In this document: positions 37,107-45,580 of the stretch, one piece after another
Layout: each line of letters begins with the position of its first letter
How positions within the stretch are numbered: the first letter of the stretch is position 1
Assembly: GCA_020063625.1 (NCBI GenBank)
Contig: JAICDD010000004.1
Coordinates: forward strand, 52,980 to 116,979
Length of the DNA: 64,000 nucleotides
Reading direction: 5' to 3'
Origin: Fusobacteriales bacterium
GTDB lineage: Bacteria; Fusobacteriota; Fusobacteriia; Fusobacteriales; Fusobacteriaceae
Program-made: the position numbers and the translations under genes
The notes under the pieces: generated by a model
Told to the model about the DNA's origin: nothing
What the model saw: the letters and a program-made list of their open reading frames with translations, nothing else
The model's database searches: none

Positions 37107-40100
37107 ATGGAAATATTTTTAGGAGAAAATAGAGTAAAAGATATAGAAAAAGATGTTTTACCTGAAATAGTAAAAATAGATAATGAAGAGTATTACAAGA
37201 TAAATAATAGTGACAAAATGAAGCCATTTTTTATGACTATTACAAGTAATAGTGACCATTTTATGTTTATTTCAAGTAATGGAGGACTTACAGCAGGTAG
37301 AAAAAATCCAGATAATGCTATATTTCCTTATTATACAGATGATAAAATACATGACACATATGAAATAACAGGAAGTAAAACAATAATAATAGCTGAAATA
37401 AATAATAAAAAATATTTATGGGAGCCATTTTCATTAAATTTAATTTATGATATTCAAAGAAATATATATAAAAATGATTTAGGAAATAAAATAATATTTG
37501 AAGAAATAAATAATGATTTAAATATAATATTTCAATATTCTTATGAAAATAGCGAAAAATATGGTTTTATAAAAAAAAGTAAAATAATAAATAAAAATAG
37601 CGAAAAAATAGAAATAGATATTATTGATGGATTACAAAATATACTTCCATATGGAGTAGAAAAATTAGTGCAAGATGCTAAAAGTACTCTTATTGATGGT
37701 TATAAAAAAGTAGAATTAATAAAAGATGTAAATTTAGGAATTTATAGACTTAGTTCTGTACCTGTAGATAGAGCAGAACCTAGTGAAGCACTTTCTGCAA
37801 ATATTGTTTGGGGAATATTTAATAATATAAAAAATAAAAAAATATTATTAAGTAGTAATCAATTAAATAATTTTAGAAAAGGCAAAATAGTAAAAGAAGA
37901 AAGAGAAATAAAAGGAGAAAAAGGAGCATATTTAGTAAATCTTCAGTTTGAATTAGAAAATGAAAAAGAATGGAAAATAGTTTTTGATTTAAATTATGAT
38001 TATTCAAAATTAGTAAAATTAATTAAAGAGATAAAAAATGACAATATAATTGAAGAACTTGAAAATGATATAGAGGCAGGATATAAAGAACTAAAAAGAT
38101 TTATTAGATTATCTGATGGAATTCAATTTACAAATGATAAATTAAATGATAGAAGACATCTTTCAAATGTTATGTTTAATATTATGAGAGGTGGAATTTT
38201 CTATAAAGATTATTTTATTGATAAAAAAGATTATTTAAAATATTTAAATAATTGTAATAAAGAGATTTATAATGAATTTAAAAATAGTTTTGAAGAAATA
38301 TCTGATGAAGTAAATTATTTTGAATTAATAAATCATGTAGAAAAATTTAATAATCAGCATTTAGTAAGAATAACATTAGAATATTTACCACTTATTTTTT
38401 CTAGAAGACATGGAGACCCTAGTAGACCATGGAATATATTTAATATTGATATAAAAAATGAAAAAGGAGAATATCAATTTTATTATCAAGGAAACTGGAG
38501 AGATATTTTCCAAAATTGGGAATCATTAGCTATATCATATCCTGGGTTTATTTTTTCAATGATTACAAAATTTTTAAATGCTTCTACAATTGATGGATAT
38601 AACCCATATAGAATAACTAAAAATGGAATAGATTGGGAATTACATGACCCAGAAGACCCATGGTCATTTATTGGATATTGGGGAGACCATCAAATAATAT
38701 ATTTATTAAAACTTCTTGAGTTAGCAAATGAATATTATCCAGAAAAATTAAAAGAATTTTTAAATAAAGATATTTTTACATTTGCAAATGTCCCATATAG
38801 AATAAAAAAATATGAAGATATAAAAAAAGATCCTCAAAATACAATAGATTTTGATGATGATTTAAATGCTTTAATTGAAAAATTAGAAAAAGAAATAGGT
38901 TATGATGCAAAATTTGTATTAAATGGAAAAACTCCAAGATTAGTTAATTTTACAGAAAAATTATTAGTATCTTTACATGCTAAAATATATAATTTTATTT
39001 TAGATGCTGGAATTTGGATGAATACTCAAAGACCTGAATGGAATGATGCTAATAATGCACTTGTTGGATATGGAGTATCAGTTGTTACACTGTGTTATAT
39101 AAGTAGATTTTTAAAATTTACAAAAGAATTATATAAAAATAGCAATGAAAATAGTTATAAATTATCAAAAGAATTAGCAGAATTAACAGATAACATTTAT
39201 TCTATATTTGACAATAGTAGAGACTACTTAAATAATGAGTTTGATGCTAAAAAAAGATTAGAAATAACAGATAAATTAGGATTAGCTGGAGAAAAATATA
39301 GAGAAGTTGTATATAAGCTAAAAGAAACTGAAAAAGTAGAATATAGTAAAGAAAAATTATTAGAACTATTTGATACTTTATTAGAATTTGTAGACAAATC
39401 AATAGATTATAATAAAAAAGAAAATGGATTATATAGTGCATATAATATAGTAAATTATGATAATGAAAAAATGGAAGTAGAATTCTTATATGACATGCTT
39501 GAAGGGCAAGTAGCTGTTTTAAGTAGTTTTAAATTGGATATTGATGAAGTTATTGAATTAATAGAAAAAATGTATAATAGTGAATTATATAGAGAAGACC
39601 AAGATAGTTTTATGCTTTATCCAGATAAAAGACTTCCTGACTTTTTAGAAAAAAATATTTTACCAAAAGAAAAAGTAGAAAAATTAAAACTTGTAAAAGA
39701 ATTATTAAAAGAGAATAATGAAAATATTATAAAAAAAGATATAAATGGAGATTATCATTTTAATAGTGAGTTTAGAAATAAAAATTTCTTAATAGAAAAA
39801 TTAGAAATTTTATCACTTAATGATAAATATAAAGAATTAATAGATGAAGAAAAATCAAAATTACTAGATATATATGAAGAGGTATTTCAACATAGATTAT
39901 TTACAGGAAGATCAGGGACTTTCTATAAATATGAAGGACTTGGAAGTATCTATTGGCATATGGTATCAAAATTAGTTCTTGCAGTAGCTGAAAATATTTA
40001 TATGTTTAGTAATAAAGGGGTAGAAAAATCAAAATTAGAAAAACTTATAAATTATTATTATAAAATCAAAGCGGGATTAGGAGTACATAAAAATCCTAAA

Positions 40101-40481
40101 AATTACGGGGCCTTTACAACAGATCCATATTCTCATACTCCAAAACAAAGCGGAGTACAACAACCAGGAATGACTGGGCAAGTAAAAGAGGATATTTTAA
40201 GTAGATTCTTAGAACTTGGAGTATATGTAAAAAATGAAGAGATAGTATTTAATCCTGTAATGCTAAAAAAAGAAGAGTTTATAAATAATGAATATTTAGA
40301 ATTTTCTTTTGCTAATACAAAAATCAAATATACTCTTTCAGAAAAAAATAGTTTAGTAGTTAAATATAAAGCTGGAGATATATTAGAATTTGAAGAATTA
40401 AAACTTAATAAAAAAATAAGTGATGAAATCTTTAATAGAAATAGTAATATAGAAATAATAGAGGTTTATTTAAACTTATAA
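37107..40481 (+). CDS. beta-glucan phosphorylase (GH149/GH161-like), second copy
   Basis: About 1124 residues, no signal peptide. It shares the overall fold signs of the first phosphorylase (FSRRHGDPSRPWNIFNI, QGNWRDIFQNWESLA, TQRPEWNDANNALVGYG) but is clearly diverged and has extra blocks such as DWELHDPEDPWSFIGYWGDH. Size and motifs fit long beta-1,3-glucan phosphorylases rather than GH94 cellobiose phosphorylase. Having two suggests a division by chain length. I start at ATG 37107 with GGAGG upstream; the TTG at 37092 overlaps that site. It is a single-gene unit between R5 and R6. Confidence 0.8.
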   Translation: MEIFLGENRVKDIEKDVLPEIVKIDNEEYYKINNSDKMKPFFMTITSNSDHFMFISSNGGLTAGRKNPDNAIFPYYTDDKIHDTYEITGSKTIIIAEINNKKYLWEPFSLNLIYDIQRNIYKNDLGNKIIFEEINNDLNIIFQYSYENSEKYGFIKKSKIINKNSEKIEIDIIDGLQNILPYGVEKLVQDAKSTLIDGYKKVELIKDVNLGIYRLSSVPVDRAEPSEALSANIVWGIFNNIKNKKILLSSNQLNNFRKGKIVKEEREIKGEKGAYLVNLQFELENEKEWKIVFDLNYDYSKLVKLIKEIKNDNIIEELENDIEAGYKELKRFIRLSDGIQFTNDKLNDRRHLSNVMFNIMRGGIFYKDYFIDKKDYLKYLNNCNKEIYNEFKNSFEEISDEVNYFELINHVEKFNNQHLVRITLEYLPLIFSRRHGDPSRPWNIFNIDIKNEKGEYQFYYQGNWRDIFQNWESLAISYPGFIFSMITKFLNASTIDGYNPYRITKNGIDWELHDPEDPWSFIGYWGDHQIIYLLKLLELANEYYPEKLKEFLNKDIFTFANVPYRIKKYEDIKKDPQNTIDFDDDLNALIEKLEKEIGYDAKFVLNGKTPRLVNFTEKLLVSLHAKIYNFILDAGIWMNTQRPEWNDANNALVGYGVSVVTLCYISRFLKFTKELYKNSNENSYKLSKELAELTDNIYSIFDNSRDYLNNEFDAKKRLEITDKLGLAGEKYREVVYKLKETEKVEYSKEKLLELFDTLLEFVDKSIDYNKKENGLYSAYNIVNYDNEKMEVEFLYDMLEGQVAVLSSFKLDIDEVIELIEKMYNSELYREDQDSFMLYPDKRLPDFLEKNILPKEKVEKLKLVKELLKENNENIIKKDINGDYHFNSEFRNKNFLIEKLEILSLNDKYKELIDEEKSKLLDIYEEVFQHRLFTGRSGTFYKYEGLGSIYWHMVSKLVLAVAENIYMFSNKGVEKSKLEKLINYYYKIKAGLGVHKNPKNYGAFTTDPYSHTPKQSGVQQPGMTGQVKEDILSRFLELGVYVKNEEIVFNPVMLKKEEFINNEYLEFSFANTKIKYTLSEKNSLVVKYKAGDILEFEELKLNKKISDEIFNRNSNIEIIEVYLNL

Positions 40482-40488
40482 AAAATAT

Positions 40489-40534
40489 AACTGTGTAAAT
40501 AGCTAGAAATGGCTGTTTTACACAGTTTTTTTTA
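40489..40534 (+). terminator. intrinsic terminator of second phosphorylase
   Basis: AACTGTGTAAA (40489-40499) pairs with TTTACACAGTT (40517-40527), with an inner AGC/GCT pair and a T8 tract after it. Confidence 0.9.
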
Positions 40535-40639
40535 TTTTATAAAAAAAATAAAAAAATTTTTAATAAAAATTTGAATTTCATAAAAAATTTTACTATAACA
40601 AGCTGAAGTTAAGAATTATAGTGGAGAGTAAGAAGTGAG

Positions 40640-41370
40640 CAGTGAGAAGAATTAAAATTAGGAACCACGGGATTAACACAGGATGAAAAAGAATTAGTAA
40701 TTGAAAATGAAAAATGGACAATTAGTGAGAAGTAAGAAGTGAGTAGAGAGCAGTGAGAACAATCAAAAGGCGCCTTTTCGGAAGAAATTAGATTTACTTG
40801 ATAAATGCGTTACACGAAGAACACAAAGGTAAAAACCAGAACCACAAAGGAAAGAGTGGGAACCACCAGATTATCACAGAAGAACACAAGATGAAATCTG
40901 GTGCATATCTAGTGTGAATCCCGTGGTTTCTAAAAAATTCTTAGTGGTCCTTAGTATTTTTCTTCGTGCACTTTGTGTAACAAAAATTATCCGTAGAAAC
41001 TAGCGCAAAGACTTTTTGCTTACTTTTTTGTCTTTAAAAAAGTAAGTCGCCAAAGGCGAAATAAAATTAATTAAATTTAGCATAAAGAAAAGAGAACACG
41101 AAGAACACAAAGATAAAAAAATAGAACTACAAAGGAAAAAGAATTGTGTAACCATGTGCATAGCTTTCGGTATTTTTCTATGAAAAACACTTTAGATACA
41201 CACTGATAAGCACAGGATAAATTCTGGTGTGCATCTAGTGTATATCCAGTGGTTCCCAAAAAAATCTAAAACCTCTGTGTACCTCAGTGCACTCTGAGTC
41301 TCTGCGTTGAATATTAAATCTTATATCTTAGTGGTCCTTAATGCTTTTCTCCGTGTTCTTTGTGTAACAA
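40640..41370. repeat. mosaic intergenic repeat block R6
   Basis: Carries ggaaccacgggattaacaca, gcgccttttcggaagaaatt, gataaatgcgttacacgaag, a double-hairpin module, and inverted words (cccgtggtttc, cttagtggtccttagt, ctttgtgtaac) twice. It contains repeated fragments like gtgagaagtaagaagtgagt as well. It ends just before the FabK-like gene. No gene is seen in 40535-41420. Confidence 0.85.
40991..41062 (-). repeat. double-hairpin repeat module, copy 5
   Basis: Almost identical to copy 4: ccgtagaaactagcgcaaag, the long ctt-act-T/A-agt-aag stem and CGCC-AAA-GGCG. Confidence 0.8.
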
Positions 41371-41420
41371 AAAATAACTAAAAAAATTAAAAATAAATAA
41401 AATATACAGGGGGAGTTAAG

Positions 41421-42353
41421 ATGAAGTTTCCAAAATTAAAAATAGCAGATTTAGATGTAAAAATACCAATTATACAGGGTGGAATGGCAGTAAAAGCATC
41501 ATTATCCAATTTAGCAGCAGCAGTAGCAAATGAAGGTGGAATAGGTTTAATAGCTGGTTCTGCACTTCCATTAGATGAAGTAAGAGCGGAAATAAGAAAA
41601 GCAAGAAAAATGACAGATGGAATAGTAGGAATAAATGTTATGTTTGCTGTTACAGAATTTAAAGATGTAGTAATTACAGCAATGGAAGAAGGAATAGATT
41701 TAGTTGTATGTGGAGCAGGATTTTCAAGAGACGTATTTCAATGGGGAAAAGAATATAATGTACCAGTAGTACCTATTGTATCATCTGTAAAATTAGCAAA
41801 ACTTTCTCAAAGATTAGGAGCAAGTGCAATAGTAGTAGAAGGTGGTAATGCAGGTGGACATCTAGGAACTGATGATGATTCATGGGATATAGTAAAAGAG
41901 ATAAAAGAATCTGTAAGTATACCAGTAATTGGAGCAGGAGGAGTAGTCACTCCAGAAGATGCTAAAAGAATGTTTGAATTAGGTGTAGATGGTATTCAAA
42001 TGGGAACAAGATTTGTAGCTACACATGAGTGTAACGTATCAGAAGAATTTAAAAAAATCTATGTAAATGCAAAAGAGGGAGATGTAGTAAGAATAGCTAG
42101 TCCAGCAGGTCTTCCAGCAAATGCTATAAAAACAAGATTTGTAGAAAGATTGTTTAATGGAGAGGTAGAAAAACCAAGAAATTGTGATAACTGCTTAAAA
42201 CATTGTAATCACGAATTTTGTGTAAAAGAAAAATTATTAAATGCTCATGCAGGGGATCTTGAAGATGGATTATATTTTTCAGGAAAAGATGTATATAAAA
42301 TAAATGACATCATCTCAGTAAAAGAGGTTTTTGATAGATTGAAAGCATATTAA
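41421..42353 (+). CDS. FabK / nitronate monooxygenase family flavoprotein
   Basis: 310 residues, TIM-barrel FMN enzyme. Typical motifs are IIQGGMAVKASLSNLAAAV, GIGLIAG, VEGGNAGGHLGTDDD, IPVIGAGGVVTPEDA and GIQMGTRFVAT. The family includes the enoyl-ACP reductase FabK and nitronate monooxygenases. No fabI or fabK is seen in the FASII operon 5 kb downstream, so a FabK role is possible but not shown. A cysteine cluster CDNCLKHCNHEFC near the C-terminus could bind a metal or Fe-S cluster; it also occurs in uncharacterised Firmicute relatives. GGGGGAG precedes the ATG. Confidence 0.85.
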   Translation: MKFPKLKIADLDVKIPIIQGGMAVKASLSNLAAAVANEGGIGLIAGSALPLDEVRAEIRKARKMTDGIVGINVMFAVTEFKDVVITAMEEGIDLVVCGAGFSRDVFQWGKEYNVPVVPIVSSVKLAKLSQRLGASAIVVEGGNAGGHLGTDDDSWDIVKEIKESVSIPVIGAGGVVTPEDAKRMFELGVDGIQMGTRFVATHECNVSEEFKKIYVNAKEGDVVRIASPAGLPANAIKTRFVERLFNGEVEKPRNCDNCLKHCNHEFCVKEKLLNAHAGDLEDGLYFSGKDVYKINDIISVKEVFDRLKAY

Positions 42354-42380
42354 AAAACAGGCTTAAATAGCCTGTTTTTT
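42352..42380. terminator. bidirectional intrinsic terminator
   Basis: AAAAAACAGGC (42352-42362) pairs with GCCTGTTTTTT (42370-42380) around a 7-base loop. It lies between convergent genes and has T runs on both strands. Confidence 0.92.
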
Positions 42381-42381
42381 A

Positions 42382-43320
42382 TTAAGGTTTTATTTCTATT
42401 AAGTCTTGAGAAAATATAACTTCACCATTATAATTTACTCTTATTTGCTCTAAGCTTTTTTCTTCATCTATAGTACCTGGTACAAAATGTGTATAGACTA
42501 ATTTTTTTACATTAGCATTTTTAGCAATTAAGCTTGATTCAAAAAGGTTTATATGAGCACTCACTCTATCTTTTTTTCTATTTTGCCGTCTTTCATTTTC
42601 TTCAATATTTTGAATAATTCTTGATTTTTTTCCTTTCATTATCATGCCACCACTATCAATAATTAAAACATCACTATTTTTAGCAAAAGGAGCTAATTCT
42701 TCAGTATAAGTAGTATCACCAGTAATAACTATACTATGATTATTATAATCAAAACGATAAGCTATAGTATAAATAGTGTGTGGTACTTTTAAAGTGGAGA
42801 TTTTTATATTATTAAATTCAAAAGTTTCGCCACCTTTTAGTTCTTTTAGATTTATTGCTTTTATTCTTTCATCAAAATTTCTTTTACTTTTATCAAGTCT
42901 ATACTCTATATCTTCTTTATATAAATCTAAATTAGTAGAAACAAATTTAGAAGTATTTGGAGGTCCAACAACTAATATTTCATTATTTTTTCCAATTAGT
43001 ATTTGGATTAATAAAGGAACAAATTCTTCATTATGGTCAATATGATGATGTGTTAAAAAAAGTGCATCAATATCTTTTGAGTCTACTCCTAGTTTATACA
43101 AATTATCTTTTGTACCATTCCTCATATCTACAAGTATTTTTGTATCTTTAGTAGTTATTAAAACACTTGCATTTGCTCTATTAGGATTATAATTAGCTGC
43201 ACTAGAGCCAATAATTGTAGCTGTAATTGTATCATCTTGAGCTAAAGAAAGTGTATTAATAATAAAAAGATTAAATAAAATAGATAGTAAAAAATAAAAA
43301 TTATTTTTGAAAATATACAT
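42382..43320 (-). CDS. exported metallo-beta-lactamase-fold hydrolase
   Basis: 312 residues. A signal peptide (FYFLLSILFNLFIINTLSLA) precedes an MBL fold domain with the metal motif LTHHHIDHNEEF, then VPHTIYTIAYRF, ITGDTTYTEEL and VYTHFVPG. The pattern follows RNase Z/arylsulfatase-like MBL hydrolases, but export to the periplasm excludes tRNA processing. The substrate is unknown. GGAGG lies upstream of the ATG. It is convergent with the FabK-like gene and divergent from leuC. Confidence 0.85.
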   Translation of the reverse strand: MYIFKNNFYFLLSILFNLFIINTLSLAQDDTITATIIGSSAANYNPNRANASVLITTKDTKILVDMRNGTKDNLYKLGVDSKDIDALFLTHHHIDHNEEFVPLLIQILIGKNNEILVVGPPNTSKFVSTNLDLYKEDIEYRLDKSKRNFDERIKAINLKELKGGETFEFNNIKISTLKVPHTIYTIAYRFDYNNHSIVITGDTTYTEELAPFAKNSDVLIIDSGGMIMKGKKSRIIQNIEENERRQNRKKDRVSAHINLFESSLIAKNANVKKLVYTHFVPGTIDEEKSLEQIRVNYNGEVIFSQDLIEIKP

Positions 43321-43546
43321 AAAAATCCTCCTTAAATTTTAGGAAACATAGTTTACTAATTATATACTAATAAAAAAATGTGAAAATTATGTGAAATATT
43401 TTTATTTATAAAATTTTATAATAAATTTAGTTTTTAGTAAATAACAAAATTATTATTTTAAAAAAATTGAAAAACATTAAAATTATAAGTTAAACTAAAA
43501 TAGTCGTAATATTAAATAGACATTTAAACTAAAAAAATAAATAAAA

Positions 43547-43591
43547 TATATATAAGAGAGTATTGACAAAACCACTCTTTTTATATATAAT
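43547..43591 (+). promoter_or_regulatory. consensus sigma-70 promoter of leuCD inside an inverted repeat
   Basis: TTGACA (43563-43568), a 17-base spacer and TATAAT (43586-43591) are a perfect consensus. An inverted repeat with arms at 43547-43561 and 43574-43589 (AAGAGAGT with ACTCTTTT, plus TATATAT with ATATATA after a one-base bulge) brackets the -35 and covers the spacer, the position expected for a repressor operator. 43321-43546 otherwise holds nothing recognisable. Confidence 0.75.
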
Positions 43592-43630
43592 TATGTATGA
43601 ATTAATTAATACAATTTAGGAGGAGTTTTT

Positions 43631-44929
43631 ATGGGAATGACAATAGTTGAAAAAATCCTTGCAAAACATGCTGGTAAAGAGAAAGTAACTCCAGGTGAGA
43701 ATATATGGATAGAAGTTGATACATTACTTACTCATGATGTTACTGGACCAGGGACAATGGCAATATTTAAAGAAAAATTTGGAGAAGATGCAAAAGTTTG
43801 GGATAAAGATAAAGTAGTACTTATTCCAGATCACTATATTTTTACAAAAGATAAACATGCAATGAGAAACTTAGAATATGTAAAAGAGTTTGCAAATGAA
43901 CAAAATCTTACATATTATTATGAACCATTTACAGATAAATATAAAGGAGTATGTCATGTTGCGTTAGCAGAAGAGGGACATACTAGACCAGGAGAAGTTT
44001 TATTTGGAACAGATTCTCATACATGTACAGCTGGTGCATTTGGACAATTTGCTTCAGGTATTGGAAATACAGATGCAGCATTTATAATGGGGACAGGTAA
44101 ATTATGGGTAAAAGTTCCTGAAACTATTAGATTTACTTTTGAAGGAGCATTACCTTCATACATAATGGGGAAAGATATTGCATTAATTTCAATAGGAGAA
44201 GTAGGATTTTCAGGAGCAACTTATAAATGTATGCAATATGATGGTAGCGGAATAAGAGGATTAAGTGTCGAAGAAAGAATGACTATATGTAATATGGCAA
44301 TAGAAGCTGGTGGAAAATGTGGAATCATAGAGCCAGATGATAAAACAATAGAATATGTAAATGCAAGAACAGATAAACCATATGATCTATTTTATTCTGA
44401 TGAAGATGCTACATATGCAAAAGAATATAAATATGATTCAGCTACATTAGAGCCAGTAGTAGCAAAACCTTATTCACCAGGTAATGTAGATTTAGCAAAA
44501 AATTGTGAAGATGTAAAACTTGATAGAGCATATATAGGTTCATGTACAGGTGGAAAAGTAGAAGATTTCTTTGCTGCTGCAAAAATATTAAAAGGAAGAA
44601 AAGTAGCAATAGATACATTTATAGTACCAGCCACTACAACAGTTAGAAAAAAATTAGAGCAAATAACTATAGATGGAGAAAATTTAATAGAGATATTTAA
44701 AAATGCGGGATGTAAAGTAGGAAAACCTTCATGTGCTGCTTGTCTTGGAGGGCCTGAAGATACATTTGGTAGAACACATGCAGATGAAGTAGTAATTTCT
44801 ACAACAAATAGAAACTTCCCAGGAAGAATGGGATCATTAAAATCACAAATTTATTTAGCATCTCCATATACAGCTGCAGCTTCAGCAGTTACTGGATATA
44901 TTACAGATCCAAGAAAATTTTTGAAATAA
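43631..44929 (+). CDS. leuC: 3-isopropylmalate/dimethylmalate/homoaconitate dehydratase large subunit
   Basis: 432 residues of the aconitase superfamily, the short archaeal-type LeuC class. The Fe-S cysteines are in GSCTGG and CKVGKPSCAACLGG; LFGTDSHTCTAGAFGQFA and SPYTAAASAVTGYITDPR are typical. The leuD-like small subunit follows after 35 bases. leuA and leuB are not adjacent, so the substrate could be isopropylmalate, homoaconitate, or 2,3-dimethylmalate; sequence alone does not decide. AGGAGGAG precedes the ATG and a perfect promoter lies 40 bases before that. Confidence 0.85.
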   Translation: MGMTIVEKILAKHAGKEKVTPGENIWIEVDTLLTHDVTGPGTMAIFKEKFGEDAKVWDKDKVVLIPDHYIFTKDKHAMRNLEYVKEFANEQNLTYYYEPFTDKYKGVCHVALAEEGHTRPGEVLFGTDSHTCTAGAFGQFASGIGNTDAAFIMGTGKLWVKVPETIRFTFEGALPSYIMGKDIALISIGEVGFSGATYKCMQYDGSGIRGLSVEERMTICNMAIEAGGKCGIIEPDDKTIEYVNARTDKPYDLFYSDEDATYAKEYKYDSATLEPVVAKPYSPGNVDLAKNCEDVKLDRAYIGSCTGGKVEDFFAAAKILKGRKVAIDTFIVPATTTVRKKLEQITIDGENLIEIFKNAGCKVGKPSCAACLGGPEDTFGRTHADEVVISTTNRNFPGRMGSLKSQIYLASPYTAAASAVTGYITDPRKFLK

Positions 44930-44964
44930 TAAAAAAATAAAAATTAGAAATGGAGTGACTAAGA

Positions 44965-45513
44965 ATGGAAAAAATAATAAAAGGAAAAGTATATGTTTTA
45001 GGAGATAATATAGATACAGATCAAATAATACCAGCTATGCATTTAGTATATAAAACAGATGATCCAGAAGAATCAAAACTTTATGGAAAATATGCAATGT
45101 CAGGATTACCTCTTGATATAGCAGAAAAACAACCTTTTATAAAAGAGGGAGAATATACATCAGAATATCAAATAATGGTTGTAGGAGAAAATTTTGGATG
45201 TGGTTCATCAAGAGAACATGCGCCACTTGCTCTTCAAAAAGCAGGAATTAAAGCAGTAGTAGCAAAAGATTATGCTAGAATTTTTTATAGAAACTCAGTT
45301 GATGGAGGATTTTTAGTACCATTTGAGTCAAAAGAAAAAATAGATAGTTTTTTTGAAACTGGAGATGAAGCAGAAATAGATTTAGAAAAAGCAATAATTA
45401 AAAATTTAACTAAAAATAAAGAGTATGCATTAAATAATTTAGGAGATGTAGCAGATATAATAGAAGCTGGTGGACTTTTCAATTATGCACAGGCAAAAGG
45501 AATGATAAAATAG
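44965..45513 (+). CDS. leuD: 3-isopropylmalate-type dehydratase small subunit
   Basis: 182 residues, swivel domain of the aconitase family. GDNIDTDQIIPAMHLVYKTD and GENFGCGSSREHAPLAL are the substrate-loop motifs. The YKT in the first loop, read against families with YLRT-type loops, might help to decide substrate. It forms a heterodimer with the preceding large subunit. GGAGTGA precedes the ATG. Confidence 0.88.
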   Translation: MEKIIKGKVYVLGDNIDTDQIIPAMHLVYKTDDPEESKLYGKYAMSGLPLDIAEKQPFIKEGEYTSEYQIMVVGENFGCGSSREHAPLALQKAGIKAVVAKDYARIFYRNSVDGGFLVPFESKEKIDSFFETGDEAEIDLEKAIIKNLTKNKEYALNNLGDVADIIEAGGLFNYAQAKGMIK

Positions 45514-45528
45514 AATAAAAAATAAACT

Positions 45529-45559
45529 AAACGAGTCCTTAATTGATAGGACTCGTTTT
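45529..45559. terminator. bidirectional intrinsic terminator between leuD and bioY
   Basis: AAACGAGTCCT (45529-45539) pairs with AGGACTCGTTT (45548-45558), perfect 11 bp, between convergent genes. Confidence 0.88.
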
Positions 45560-45580
45560 AAATTGTTTAATAAAATTTTT

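Noticed and set aside
41077..41259. 60-codon minus-strand open frame within block R6
   Set aside because: Same repeat-derived composition; shares its translated tail with the R4 frame, showing it is a by-product of the repeats.
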